The notes: generated by a model from the letters alone, not told the origin. Counted from the stretch's first letter, positions 35,660 through 45,218 are shown. The stretch is DNA of 64,000 bases from Blastocatellia bacterium (GCA_016713405.1 JADJPF010000011.1:149285-213284), one strand, 5' to 3'. Program-made: numbers and translations.

Positions 35660-37864
35660 TTAGTTGGTTGTTTTGTCTTCTAATAAAGACAAGTTAATAG
35701 ATAAAGCTGTACCAGTTCGTAAGCTTTCTAAAGCCCGAAAAGTTGTTAAAGTTGTTAAATATAAAGACTTTAACTCAATAGGGGCAGCTACGTTTTTTAA
35801 CATCCCTACAACAAAGCTTTCTACTTCACTACGATGACCTTTATCTTGAGCCGAGGAAGAAAATTTACTGGTACTACCATTTTTAGTAAAACTAGCTGTC
35901 TTAAAATCATCTAGGACGGCTACAGCACCTGCTCCAAACACTTCTAAACGTTCTTTGGGAAAAGACTTATCTCCAATTGCTAAATAATGAACTGTCCCTA
36001 TTGAGCCATCAGAAAAAGTAATGTTTATCATTACTGAATCTTGGTCAACTTCCTTGTCTGAAAGGGTTTTTATACATTGAGCAAAAACTTGTGTAGGTTC
36101 AGCATCAACAAAAAACTGCATTAAATCAATAAAATGACATACTTCCCCAATTATTCTTCCTCCACCTTGTAGCGGGTCTTGAATCCAGCTATCTTTTGGA
36201 ATAAAACCAGCATTAACTCGATAAATCATTGAATAAGGAGAGGTTTTGCGACCAAAAGCTTGTTTTAGCTGTACAGCTAAAGGAGAAAAACGACGATTAA
36301 ACCCAACAAGAATAGCTTTTCCTGACTGCTGTTGAATTTTAATAATTTCTTTTAGTTCGCTTTCTGTTAAACAAAGAGGTTTTTCTACAAAAACACTTTT
36401 TCCTGCTTTTAATGTGTTGCAAACTAGTTCGGCGTGTGTTCCATGTCTTGTTGCAATAAAAACACAATCTGTAGAGTCATGATTTATTACTTCTTTTGCA
36501 TCTGTGCTAGAAAATAAAAAACGAAATCTTTCAGCAGTATTTTTAGCTGAAACCCCTGTAGAATTGGCAATTCCTGTTAATATAACTCCTTTAGAACTGC
36601 GTAAATAAGGAAGCAAACTAGCAGTAGCAAAATTACCTGCCCCAATAAAACCAATTCCTATTTCGCTTTTTGTCTTTTGACCAAGTTTAGCCGCATAACG
36701 AGTAGGTATTTTACTTATAATTTCACTTTTTTCTGGATATTTAAGAAGCACTCCACAACATCGCTCACCGGTTTTTCCTAAAATTAAATCATAAGCATCT
36801 GAGGCTTTTTCTACTTCAAAACGATGTGTAGTAAGTAGATCTAGGTTTATTTTTTTATCTGCAACGAGTCTAAGGAACTCCTCCATGTTGCGTTTTTCTG
36901 TCCAACGAACATAGCCAATAGGATAGTCCTGTCCATATTCTTCATAACTAGGGTCATAACGACCAGGGCCATAAGAACGAGATAAACAAAGCTCTAATTC
37001 CTTCATATAGTAATGTTCTCGTGGGATATCCATTTTAACTGCTCCCACAACAACGACTCTGGCCCGATCACGAGCAATTTCACCTGCAAGCTTTACAGGA
37101 TCATTACTATTAGTGCTAGCTGTAAGAATTATGCTGTCAGCACCTCGACCTTGAGTAAAATTTTCTACTATTTTATGTACATCTTCAGAACGGTTAACGG
37201 CTTGATGTGCGCCACTTTTTAAGGCTAATTCTACTGTTGTTTGATCCAAGTCTATTCCTAAAATCCTGCAACCAGCAGCAACTAACATTTGTATAGTCAA
37301 CTGTCCAATTAGTCCTAAACCAATTACTACAACATTTTCGCCAAGTTGTACTTTAGCTTGACGAATGCCTTGCATTGCAATTGCACCTAAAGTTGTATAA
37401 GCAGCATAATCTAGGGAAACTCCTGCTGGTAACAATGTGCATAAATTCTCTGGGATAAAATTTATTTCAGCATGAGAAGCATAGCCAGCACCGGCACAGG
37501 CTACTTGGTCGCCAACACGAAAACCTGTTACACCTTCGCCGACTTCTATCACGGTTCCAGCCGTGCTATAGCCAAGTGCCTTGACTGTCTCAAGACGGGC
37601 CATTACTTTTTCATAAGTATTTACTAGCCCTTCACGGCGAACGCTATCTAAAACTTGTTTGACTAAATCAGGTCGTTGACGAGCTTTACCAATTAATGAG
37701 CTTTGTGCTGTAGCAACTGTGGTTCGCTCTGTTCCAGCACTAATTAAAGAATAAGCAGTTCTAACTAACACCCCTCCATGACGTAGCACTGGTGGAGGAA
37801 GTTCTTCTACTTTTAATTCTCCAGTTTTGAAGTTTTGGACGACTTGTTTCATAAGGTCGAGCAT
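35660..37864 (-). CDS. Bi-domain oxidoreductase: zinc-type alcohol dehydrogenase plus Gfo/Idh/MocA
   Basis: The 734-residue protein fuses two NAD(P)-binding enzymes. Residues about 1-375 are a medium-chain dehydrogenase/reductase (VVIGLGLIGQLTIQMLVAAG Rossmann loop); the rest is a Gfo/Idh/MocA oxidoreductase (IGFIGAGNFATASLLPYL nucleotide loop, then VEKPLCLTESEL). This fusion is a known family, usually near sugar or polysaccharide genes. Members probably carry out successive oxidation/reduction steps on a sugar or polyol. Two in-frame ATGs (37864 and 37852) are possible; the second begins at the conserved MKQVVQNFKTGE. It may be cotranscribed with the desulfurase-like gene. Confidence 0.92.
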   Translation of the reverse strand: MLDLMKQVVQNFKTGELKVEELPPPVLRHGGVLVRTAYSLISAGTERTTVATAQSSLIGKARQRPDLVKQVLDSVRREGLVNTYEKVMARLETVKALGYSTAGTVIEVGEGVTGFRVGDQVACAGAGYASHAEINFIPENLCTLLPAGVSLDYAAYTTLGAIAMQGIRQAKVQLGENVVVIGLGLIGQLTIQMLVAAGCRILGIDLDQTTVELALKSGAHQAVNRSEDVHKIVENFTQGRGADSIILTASTNSNDPVKLAGEIARDRARVVVVGAVKMDIPREHYYMKELELCLSRSYGPGRYDPSYEEYGQDYPIGYVRWTEKRNMEEFLRLVADKKINLDLLTTHRFEVEKASDAYDLILGKTGERCCGVLLKYPEKSEIISKIPTRYAAKLGQKTKSEIGIGFIGAGNFATASLLPYLRSSKGVILTGIANSTGVSAKNTAERFRFLFSSTDAKEVINHDSTDCVFIATRHGTHAELVCNTLKAGKSVFVEKPLCLTESELKEIIKIQQQSGKAILVGFNRRFSPLAVQLKQAFGRKTSPYSMIYRVNAGFIPKDSWIQDPLQGGGRIIGEVCHFIDLMQFFVDAEPTQVFAQCIKTLSDKEVDQDSVMINITFSDGSIGTVHYLAIGDKSFPKERLEVFGAGAVAVLDDFKTASFTKNGSTSKFSSSAQDKGHRSEVESFVVGMLKNVAAPIELKSLYLTTLTTFRALESLRTGTALSINLSLLEDKTTN

Positions 37865-37950
37865 TTTAACATAGACAAAATTAAAAGGGATAGAAAAGCT
37901 GGCAGTTTATAGGGGTTGAAGATTGTTTTAATTATGTTTACCAGAAAATT

Positions 37951-37982
37951 TTTAAGGCTAGCTAAATTTAGCTAGCCTTAAA
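37951..37982 (-). terminator. Likely intrinsic terminator of the LysM amidase gene
   Basis: Perfect 16-base inverted repeat with no loop (tttaaggctagctaaa and its complement). On the minus strand it lies 40 bases after the LysM gene stop and is followed by an AATTTT tract. It separates that gene from the bi-domain oxidoreductase. Confidence 0.6.
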
Positions 37983-38024
37983 TAACTAGAGTAGCAATCA
38001 CATTACAATTATTTTACTTGTGTG

Positions 38025-39011
38025 TTATTTAGGCCAGCGATAACCTAAAACACTAGATTTAGGATAATAGCTAACCTTAACTTGGTCGCTTTGATTACCA
38101 CCTAAAACTTTAACCATATTTCCTTCTGTGCCTAGGTAAAAACCTACGTGACCTTGACTAGGATTATTACCTCGGCTAAATACTACTACTGCACCTGGTT
38201 TTGGTTCAGTAGGCTTGCCCCAATTAAGGAATGAACGAGCCATAGCACTACCTGTGCCTTTGATGCCTGCTTCTTTGAGTGTCCAATTAACAAAGGAAGC
38301 ACACCAAGGAACTTCATCATCACCAAATTTACCTGTTGTTGAGTGATATTCAATGATTCTTTGATTGTCTCTTGAACCAGCAATTTCTTTTGTTCCAATC
38401 TCACCACGAGCAATATTTAGCCAGCTAGGAGATCCATCAGTGCTAGCGTTGTCTCTAACACCATCAACACCGCCATTACCCATAACAGGTCTTGAGCCAG
38501 TATTTACCGCAGGTTGAGACATTGCTGCTCGACTTTGTGGGCCAAAAACACCGTCTGATGTAATACCTCGGCTTTGTTGGAAGGATTTAACGGCGGATTC
38601 TGTACGAGAACCAAAAACACCATCTGCCGGGCCAGGATTAAAACCTAATTGTTTTAATTGTTGCTGCATTTCTGCTACAGCGGGCCCGCGACTACCTTCG
38701 CGCAGCATTCCACCGCCACTTGGAGCGCGAAACATATCTACAGGGCTATCTTGTGGCATAGAGGCTTGAGATACTTTTAAGCCTGATAGATTGCCAGTAT
38801 TACCACCTACTGAAGGTATATTAATTTGTTGGCCGGGATAGATTAGATTAGGATTTTTTATTTGAGGATTAGCTTTAATTACTGAGCTAAGGCTGGTTCC
38901 AGCATCTCTAGCGATTTCTGATAAAGTGTCACCTTTTTTTACTGTATAGGTATTAGAACTTGAACTATTTGAATTATTATTTGGTGAGTTACTGTTAATT
39001 GAGCTAACCAT
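38025..39011 (-). CDS. LysM/peptidoglycan-binding amidase-type protein (CHAP or NlpC/P60-like)
   Basis: The 328-residue protein starts with an Asn/Ser-rich stretch, then a LysM domain (about 21-66), a PG_binding_1 domain (about 104-164, with two copies of the DGVFG motif) and a C-terminal amidase/endopeptidase domain (about 195-328, TIGR02594-like). Catalytic residues are C237 in WCASFVNW and H288 in GHVGFYLG. It should cut peptide cross-links or amides in peptidoglycan. No signal peptide is visible, which is unusual for a wall hydrolase and recalls endolysins or effectors, but no phage genes are near. Confidence 0.9.
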   Translation of the reverse strand: MVSSINSNSPNNNSNSSSSNTYTVKKGDTLSEIARDAGTSLSSVIKANPQIKNPNLIYPGQQINIPSVGGNTGNLSGLKVSQASMPQDSPVDMFRAPSGGGMLREGSRGPAVAEMQQQLKQLGFNPGPADGVFGSRTESAVKSFQQSRGITSDGVFGPQSRAAMSQPAVNTGSRPVMGNGGVDGVRDNASTDGSPSWLNIARGEIGTKEIAGSRDNQRIIEYHSTTGKFGDDEVPWCASFVNWTLKEAGIKGTGSAMARSFLNWGKPTEPKPGAVVVFSRGNNPSQGHVGFYLGTEGNMVKVLGGNQSDQVKVSYYPKSSVLGYRWPK

Positions 39012-39249
39012 AATAAAGAGTCTCCTAGAATTTTAGAATTTTGTTGATTTGTGTTTTATGTATTCCAAAAAAAAACTTTTCTACATAAATTTTTTTCCAA
39101 AACTTGGAAAAAAAATAAAAAATTTTTGCTAAGAGATGAAACCTTTTTTTTTGAGTTGCGTTAGTACGGGCAAATCAAATCATTACAAAAACTAAAACAA
39201 ATTGTTAGGTAATTCTTTGTATTACCTACTATAATAAGGAGTTAGAAAA

Positions 39250-39624
39250 ATGAAAAATTTATTTACTCGTATTGCTGTGTTAGCACTTGTTTGCACCCTT
39301 TCTCTTACTGCTTTTGCTAAAGAAAAACGTAAAACCGTTACCTTCTCAAATGATGTTAATGTAAATGGTACTGTAGTTAAAAAAGGTACTTATAAAGTCG
39401 TTTATGACGACACCACTAATGAAGTAAGTATTTTTAATGATAATAAAGAGTTACTAGTTAAAAGCTCAGCCAAATTTGTTCCACAGGACAAAGAAAACAA
39501 CCGCACATTTTTAGCTACTAAAGATCAAGATAATTCCAGAGTGCTTAATGCAATTGGTTTGGAAGGTGAAAAACAAATGATTTTCATTGAACAAACTAGC
39601 AACGAATTAGCTAAACCACAATAA
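39250..39624 (+). CDS. Small exported protein, unknown function
   Basis: The 124-residue protein has a clear signal peptide (MKNLFTRIAVLALVCTLSLT, cleavage near AFA at 21-23). The mature part is a short, beta-rich, charged domain (VTFSNDVNVNGTVVKKGTYK, then SAKFVPQDK). A TAAGGAG ribosome-binding site lies nine bases before the ATG. Its fold resembles small secreted proteins common in Acidobacteriota, but I cannot name a family. It is monocistronic and convergent with the hydrolase gene downstream. Confidence 0.75.
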   Translation: MKNLFTRIAVLALVCTLSLTAFAKEKRKTVTFSNDVNVNGTVVKKGTYKVVYDDTTNEVSIFNDNKELLVKSSAKFVPQDKENNRTFLATKDQDNSRVLNAIGLEGEKQMIFIEQTSNELAKPQ

Positions 39625-39647
39625 CCTTTTTAGACAAATAGTTTTTT

Positions 39648-39732
39648 GAGTGAGTATTTCAACAATTATTTTACCTTTGTTTTTTGTATCTCCCTTTCTA
39701 AGTCTATTTCCCTTTAGTTGAAATACTCACTC
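39648..39732. terminator. 16-bp inverted repeat between convergent genes
   Basis: Perfect 16-base arms at 39648-39663 (gagtgagtatttcaac) and 39717-39732 enclose a 53-base pyrimidine-rich spacer and fill almost the whole gap between two convergent genes. It could act as a bidirectional transcription barrier, although the long loop and missing U-tracts are not typical of an intrinsic terminator. Confidence 0.45.
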
Positions 39733-39734
39733 TT

Positions 39735-40286
39735 CTATTTGATTAACCGGCTAATCTTCTTAAATTCCTCTGTACCAGCAAAGTCCATTAATTGAAAAAG
39801 CATCATTTCTGTTGTAACAATATAGCTACCAACTTGGCGTAATCTTTCTAAAGCTGTTTCTTTATCAAAAACTTTACGAGAAGAAACCGCATCAGCAACT
39901 ATATGAACTTCAAAACCTTGTGAAAGTGCGTCTAAAGCTGTTTTTAGCACACAAACATGTGCTTCAACACCTGCAATTATCAAGGATTTTACTTTTAACT
40001 CTTGTAATTTATTGATAACTTCACTAGATAACATAGAGCTAAAGCACATCTTTTCAATTATTAATGGATTATCAGGTAATTGAACATCTGAGCAAGTATG
40101 TCCAAGACCCTTAGAATATTGCTCAGTAATAATTATAGGTACAGATAAAATCTCTGCTCCTAAAATTAATTTATTTACATTAGAAAAAATTTCTGTACGG
40201 TTATAAATTACAGGCATTAATTTTTCTTGTAAATCAATGATTAAAAGGGCGGTTTCTGTTCTTTTTAATAATCCAACTTTTTCCAT
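39735..40286 (-). CDS. Isochorismatase-family cysteine hydrolase
   Basis: The 183-residue protein fits the isochorismatase-like fold. The catalytic triad is visible: D18 in LLIIDLQEKLMP, K79 and C112 in GVEAHVCVLKTAL. Members hydrolyse amides or vinyl ethers (nicotinamide, ureides, isochorismate); the substrate here is unknown. YcaC-like proteins are the nearest general type. It is cytoplasmic and lies downstream of the TonB receptor gene with an intrinsic terminator between them. Confidence 0.92.
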   Translation of the reverse strand: MEKVGLLKRTETALLIIDLQEKLMPVIYNRTEIFSNVNKLILGAEILSVPIIITEQYSKGLGHTCSDVQLPDNPLIIEKMCFSSMLSSEVINKLQELKVKSLIIAGVEAHVCVLKTALDALSQGFEVHIVADAVSSRKVFDKETALERLRQVGSYIVTTEMMLFQLMDFAGTEEFKKISRLIK

Positions 40287-40309
40287 AAAAGTCCTTTTTT
40301 ATAACTAAC

Positions 40310-40337
40310 AAAAAAGCCTTGGCTTGCAACCAAAGCT
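40310..40337 (-). terminator. Intrinsic terminator of the TonB receptor gene
   Basis: On the minus strand the sequence agctttgg-ttgcaag-ccaaggct forms an 8-base-pair stem with one G-U pair, followed directly by six Ts. It begins 32 bases after the receptor stop codon. Confidence 0.85.
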
Positions 40338-40368
40338 CTTTTGAAAGTTAAGTTTTTTTACGTGTTAA

Positions 40369-41160
40369 TTAAAAAGCAAATCTCATCCCAAATTGAAATT
40401 GGCGTGGAGCAAAAGCAGCACGAAAACGATCAGGTGTAGCAACAAAGCGATTTCCATCTTTAGCTGGTAAATTAAAAGTACCATCTGGGTTTTGTGGGAA
40501 AATTGGGTTAACATCGCTAATGTTAACTCGATTAAAAATATTAAAGCCTTCAAAGAAAAGTTGTAATTTATAGCTTTCTTTGAAAGTAATTGACCTGGTT
40601 ACTCGCAAATCTACTTTAGCAAAACCAGGAGTTAAGCCGCTATTTCGAGCTAAACTAGCTGGACGATCTCCCGGCGGGTTATCTCCATTAAGATTTAAGT
40701 CTTGGCCTGCCAATAAATTAAAGGGACGGCCAGATTCTAAATTAATAATGGAACTAACCTGAAAATCTCTTAAAAATGGGTTTTGAGTATAATTTAAGTC
40801 CCAAGTACCAGAAAAAACAAAGCGACTTCGCACATCTTGAAGCGATAAACCTCGCTCACCTTCTAAATTAAGTGGATCAACAGTTTGTTGTAGTTCATTA
40901 CGAATATCAATAAAATTGTCTATAGCTTTGGAAAAAGTATAACTAGCAATAAATCCAAAGTTATTTAGTACACGACGGTTAAGAGAAATTGTTAAACCGT
41001 TATAGTAGCTATCATAGGCTGATGCAAACTCAAAAACATCCCCACGTGTTGTGTCTACTCTACCTGTTACTGCACTACCAACACCATCACCCGGGGATTG
41101 GTCTAACAATAGGATTAATATTTCGTTGGGAGAAGATTTTAATTCCTCTAACATAGTCAT
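40369..41160 (-). CDS. TonB-dependent receptor, C-terminal barrel fragment (frameshifted)
   Basis: It encodes the last strands of an outer-membrane beta-barrel and ends in phenylalanine (FQFGMRFAF), the signature needed for barrel insertion. The true coding part starts near 41093 (GDGVGSAVTGRVDTTRGD) and the first residues from the ATG at 41160 are out of frame. Removing one base from the G-run at 41093-41096 (minus-strand C4) fuses it to the upstream fragment, giving one receptor of about 1000 residues. Confidence 0.85.
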   Translation of the reverse strand: MTMLEELKSSPNEILILLLDQSPGDGVGSAVTGRVDTTRGDVFEFASAYDSYYNGLTISLNRRVLNNFGFIASYTFSKAIDNFIDIRNELQQTVDPLNLEGERGLSLQDVRSRFVFSGTWDLNYTQNPFLRDFQVSSIINLESGRPFNLLAGQDLNLNGDNPPGDRPASLARNSGLTPGFAKVDLRVTRSITFKESYKLQLFFEGFNIFNRVNISDVNPIFPQNPDGTFNLPAKDGNRFVATPDRFRAAFAPRQFQFGMRFAF

Positions 41161-43369
41161 AGTTGACTATAAGAGCAGTATTTCTATCTAGGAAATAATC
41201 AAATCCAGCATTAACTTGTTGGGTGTATGCTGCACGCATACCAGGATCGTTACGAAATTCTAAACTTAACTGTGGAGTAAATGGTACACCTGGCGGGATA
41301 GTATCCCCATCAGGAAGCCGTTTTCCTGGTAAAGAATAGAAAAGTAGTGAGAGTGGAAAAGGAATAACAGGGATTTTTAATGCTCCTGAACTGGTGTTTT
41401 GTCCTACTGTAGCAGGGCCAAATAATGGAGTAGCAAAAAATAGCCCATAAGATGCACGAAAATGGAGTTTTTCAAGCTTAGCGGGTCTAAAAGATAAACC
41501 AATACGTGGGCTAACATTGCCGTTGTTATCTGCTAAAAAGCTAGTTTTATTAATATCATAGCGTAAACCTAATTTAAGCAAGAAATTAGGTCGGATTTTT
41601 ATATCGTCTTGAATAAAAGTAGAAAAAGTTTTAGAACGAGAAACAACGCCGCTAGCATTGCTAGCTAAAAATCCTTGTGCAAATGCAGCAGGTATTCCCA
41701 TAGTTGCTAAAGGCAGCACAGGAAAACCAGGGACTATATTTGGTAGTTGCTGAGCAAGATTTGTAAGGGCTGCTTTTTGTTGTGGTGTACGTAAGGATTG
41801 ATCAAAGGCTTGTAAACCTGTAAGTACCGGGCCACCTAATCCAGTTAAATCTAGTGGTACAAAGGTAGCAAATCCACCTGGAAAAATAGGTACTCTAAAA
41901 AGCGGTACATCAACATAGGTAAAATCTACGCCAAATTTAACCGTTTGACGACCACGACTTAAGGTGACATTATTAAGTATTTGATAAGTACGAGTTTTCT
42001 TTGGTTGTGGAAGTAATGTTCCACGTCCAAAAACTACTAAACCTTCAGGTGCTACAATGTTAATTTGTGGGCCAGTTGGGTCAATTGGATCTAAATCTTG
42101 GTTGCGACGTGCATAAAGAAACCGAGTTTCATTAACTAAATTTAAGCCTGGATTAATATATGTGTTACTAAAAGCAAAATTATTATCCTGTAAATTCTGT
42201 ACGCCAGCATTTGTATTAGCTACTTGTGAACCAGTAATTAACTCGCCAAAAGGCTCTCCAGCACCGTTAAATGTTCCACCATAGTTGTAGCGAAAATAAA
42301 GAGTGTTATTGGGCGAAGCTTTAACATCTCCACGAGCTAAAAATGTTGTTGTTCCAACACCAAAAGGTACTGGGCCATTAGCAATTGGAAAACCTTCTCG
42401 AAAAGCTGACTGGACTGTTGCATCACTAATAGCAACTACGCTATTTTGCTTAATAGAAAGTCTTTCAAATGAAGTAAAGAAAAACGCTTTATCTTTCTTT
42501 ATAGGGCCGCCTAAAGTTGCACCAAATTGATATTGCTTAAATTCAGGATTTACATTAGCAAAGGCATTTCGCGCACTTAAAGAATCATTTCGGTTAAGGA
42601 AAAATAAAGTGCTATGAACTTCATTACTTCCGCCACGAGTCACAATATTGACGACTCCACCCAAGGCTTTACCAAATTCTGCTGAGTAGCCATCAGAAAC
42701 AACTTGAAATTCCTGTACAGCGTCTTGGCTAAATGTTGAACGAACAGTTCCAGGGCCTGGGTCATTATTGTCTAAACCGTCAATTGTAATATTATTTTGA
42801 CGTGCAGGAAGGCCATTAAAGGAAATTCCTGATGTAGCAGCAACGCCTTGTTGAGGTGTGCGATCTGGCGTTACACGAGGCGAGGTTAAAGAAAAATCTA
42901 AGAAATTACGGCGGTTAATTGGTAGATTATCTATTCTTTGCCGACCGTTGTTTGTGCTACTTTCAGTTTTTCCTTGATCTAGTAAACTGCTAGCTTCAAC
43001 AATTACTAAATTAGCTTCTCCAGAAACACGCATAGTAAAATCATACAGTGAATTTCTACCTAAAATTAACTCCATACGAGTCATATTATTGGAAAATCCT
43101 GATGCTTGGACAGAAATTTCATATAAGCCTGGGGGAAGTTGTGGTAGTGAATAGCTTCCATCTTCGCTAGCTTGAGTTTCACGGGTAAGGTTTGTTTGTA
43201 GATTTCGTGCTGTTATTACAGCACCAGGAATTATAGCTTTTTGCTCGTCAATTACTGTACCTGTTAAACTTGCAGTAGTTGAGCCTGCTTGTCCAAAGGC
43301 GGCTCCAGCAAAAATTAAAATCACAGCAATAGAGAGCCAAAATTTCCTTAGCTCTAAAAACTGAGGCAT
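41087..43369 (-). CDS. TonB-dependent receptor with carboxypeptidase-regulatory domain, N-terminal fragment (frameshifted)
   Basis: The start at 43369 (MPQFLELRKFWL) is supported by AGGAGG at 43379-43384 on the minus strand; an upstream start at 43399 is weaker. A signal peptide ends near AFGQ, followed by a carboxypeptidase-regulatory-like beta sandwich (TASLTGTVIDEQKAIIPGAV), a plug domain (GGVVNIVTRGGSNEVH) and the first part of the barrel. This Oar-like architecture is expanded in Acidobacteriota and imports large or complexed substrates; the ligand is unknown. The frame ends at 41087 but the barrel continues in the next frame. Confidence 0.9.
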   Translation of the reverse strand: MPQFLELRKFWLSIAVILIFAGAAFGQAGSTTASLTGTVIDEQKAIIPGAVITARNLQTNLTRETQASEDGSYSLPQLPPGLYEISVQASGFSNNMTRMELILGRNSLYDFTMRVSGEANLVIVEASSLLDQGKTESSTNNGRQRIDNLPINRRNFLDFSLTSPRVTPDRTPQQGVAATSGISFNGLPARQNNITIDGLDNNDPGPGTVRSTFSQDAVQEFQVVSDGYSAEFGKALGGVVNIVTRGGSNEVHSTLFFLNRNDSLSARNAFANVNPEFKQYQFGATLGGPIKKDKAFFFTSFERLSIKQNSVVAISDATVQSAFREGFPIANGPVPFGVGTTTFLARGDVKASPNNTLYFRYNYGGTFNGAGEPFGELITGSQVANTNAGVQNLQDNNFAFSNTYINPGLNLVNETRFLYARRNQDLDPIDPTGPQINIVAPEGLVVFGRGTLLPQPKKTRTYQILNNVTLSRGRQTVKFGVDFTYVDVPLFRVPIFPGGFATFVPLDLTGLGGPVLTGLQAFDQSLRTPQQKAALTNLAQQLPNIVPGFPVLPLATMGIPAAFAQGFLASNASGVVSRSKTFSTFIQDDIKIRPNFLLKLGLRYDINKTSFLADNNGNVSPRIGLSFRPAKLEKLHFRASYGLFFATPLFGPATVGQNTSSGALKIPVIPFPLSLLFYSLPGKRLPDGDTIPPGVPFTPQLSLEFRNDPGMRAAYTQQVNAGFDYFLDRNTALIVNYDYVRGIKIFSQRNINPIVRPIPG

Positions 43370-43471
43370 ATTTTTATTCCTCCTCACATTTTGATACACA
43401 AATATTTAATGTTATTTTTTAGCTCAAAAATTTTTTACTTAAGAGAAATGCTAGGTAAGCTTAATAAATAA

Positions 43472-43515
43472 AACGATTAACTAACAAACTTGTGCAAGTT
43501 TATCAATTAATCGTT
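43472..43515 (-). terminator. Likely intrinsic terminator of the antiporter gene
   Basis: A long imperfect inverted repeat (aacgattaa...ttaatcgtt with a nested aaacttg-ca-caagttt core) lies 46 bases after the antiporter stop. On the minus strand it is followed by TTATTTATT. Confidence 0.65.
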
Positions 43516-43560
43516 AAGAATTTCTAGTCTAAATGTTCCTAAAAATTGCAGAGTTTATTT

Positions 43561-45090
43561 TTAGGTTTTTACAAGATTATCTGTGGAATTTTTTGTTAAA
43601 TTTATTACTTTAGTAATATTTTCTGGTTCACCTAAGACAATCAATGTATCGTTAGCTAAAATTTGTGTGTCTGCATCAGGGTTTGAAATATGTTTTCCAT
43701 CTCGGCGAATGGCTAGAACAGAAACACCATAATTTTTGCGTAGTTTAATTTTTGCTAGAGTATTATTTATTAGTATAGAGTTTTCTGTAGGCTTAAAAGT
43801 GCTAATTTCTACATCTGCTAAATGAACTTTTAGATCAGAAATATTTGCTGAAGTGCTAGATAAACTACGAAACATTTCATAACCATCACACCTAACTTCA
43901 CTAATAAATTTTTCTATCTCTTCTCTAGGAATTAAATACTTAGTTAATACTCTAGTAAAAATTTCTACTGAAGTTTCAAACTCTTCTGGTATTACTTCTT
44001 CAGCCCCTAAGTCATAGAGAGGTTTCATTTCCTGAACAAATCTAGTACGAGCAATTATATGTAATTTGGGGCTAAGTTGACGGGCAATAGCAGTAATTTT
44101 ACGGGTTGCAATTGGGTCAGAAATAGCAATAACCATTACCCTTGCATCTTTAATTGCTGCATGTTCAAGAACCGACTCTTGAATTGCATCACCATAATAA
44201 ATTGGGATGCCTTCTTTTTTGGCTGATTTAACTGTATCGGCATTGGTTTCAATCGCAAAATAAGTTATGCCTGCGGCTTTAGCTGCACGAGCAACATTTT
44301 TTCCATTAATACCAAATCCAATAATAATTAAATGATCTTTAAGATGTTCTTTTTGGGCTATTTCAGTTTGATTTGGGTTTACAAAACCACTTTTTAGCTT
44401 GTCAGGTATCGGCAAAGTTAGAACAAAATCAGCTATTTGAGGAGAAAGAGAAATAATAAGAGGTGAAATTATCATTGTCATAACAGAAACAGCTAGAAAA
44501 AGTTGGTAAGTCTCATCTGACATCAAACCCGTTTGAGTACCAGCTTTAGATAAAATAAAAGAAAATTCTGCAATTTGACTTAATGCTAGCCCAGCTAAAA
44601 GCATTGTACGAAGTGGAAAACCAAGTGCTGCAACTGCAACAGCCGCAACAATAGTTTTTAATAGAATTATTACTAGTACAATTACAGTAATTTTTATTGG
44701 TTGAGCTAATAACAATCTAGCGTCCAATAACATACCAATAGAAACAAAAAAGAAGCTAGTAAAAATGTCTTTGAAGGGTAAAATATTGCCAAAAGCTTGA
44801 TGACTATATTCTGACTCAGAAATAATTAGACCAGCTAAAAACGCGCCTAATGCTAGAGAAAGACCTATATAAGAAGTAAATAACGCGACAGCAAAACACA
44901 TTGCAACAATGCTCATTAAAAATAATTCTCGGCTACGAGTTCTAACTATTTGATGAAGAACTGTTGGAACAATCCATTTAGCACTAATAGCAACAAAAAG
45001 CAGTATTCCAGCTATTTTTAAGGCTAAAATAAGCAAGGACTTAGTTAAATCACCTGCTTGACCTGCAAGAAATGGAGTAAGTAAAATCAT
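43561..45090 (-). CDS. CPA2-family monovalent cation/proton antiporter (KefB-like), main fragment (frameshifted)
   Basis: This fragment holds most transmembrane helices of a CPA2 exchanger, then a cytoplasmic RCK N-terminal Rossmann domain (HLIIIGFGINGKNVARAAK) and an RCK C-terminal domain. It should exchange K+ or Na+ for protons under control of a nucleotide or ion bound to the RCK domains. The ATG at 45090 is internal: coding continues upstream in the same frame to the homopolymer at 45221-45226 (STAIVLKLLQERLEVD). Inserting one base there joins it to 45219-45587, giving about 676 residues. Confidence 0.88.
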   Translation of the reverse strand: MILLTPFLAGQAGDLTKSLLILALKIAGILLFVAISAKWIVPTVLHQIVRTRSRELFLMSIVAMCFAVALFTSYIGLSLALGAFLAGLIISESEYSHQAFGNILPFKDIFTSFFFVSIGMLLDARLLLAQPIKITVIVLVIILLKTIVAAVAVAALGFPLRTMLLAGLALSQIAEFSFILSKAGTQTGLMSDETYQLFLAVSVMTMIISPLIISLSPQIADFVLTLPIPDKLKSGFVNPNQTEIAQKEHLKDHLIIIGFGINGKNVARAAKAAGITYFAIETNADTVKSAKKEGIPIYYGDAIQESVLEHAAIKDARVMVIAISDPIATRKITAIARQLSPKLHIIARTRFVQEMKPLYDLGAEEVIPEEFETSVEIFTRVLTKYLIPREEIEKFISEVRCDGYEMFRSLSSTSANISDLKVHLADVEISTFKPTENSILINNTLAKIKLRKNYGVSVLAIRRDGKHISNPDADTQILANDTLIVLGEPENITKVINLTKNSTDNLVKT

Positions 45091-45218
45091 TGGTACAACA
45101 GCAATATCTTGGAAAATTAAAATAGCAAGACAGGTTCGCCCATGTGAACTATCTACTTCTAATCTTTCTTGAAGTAGTTTTAAGACTATTGCTGTACTAC
45201 TTAGCGAAATTAAAAAAC

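Noticed and set aside
38025..39011. Prophage endolysin
   Set aside because: Domain order would allow it, but no holin, tail, capsid, integrase or terminase gene is near.
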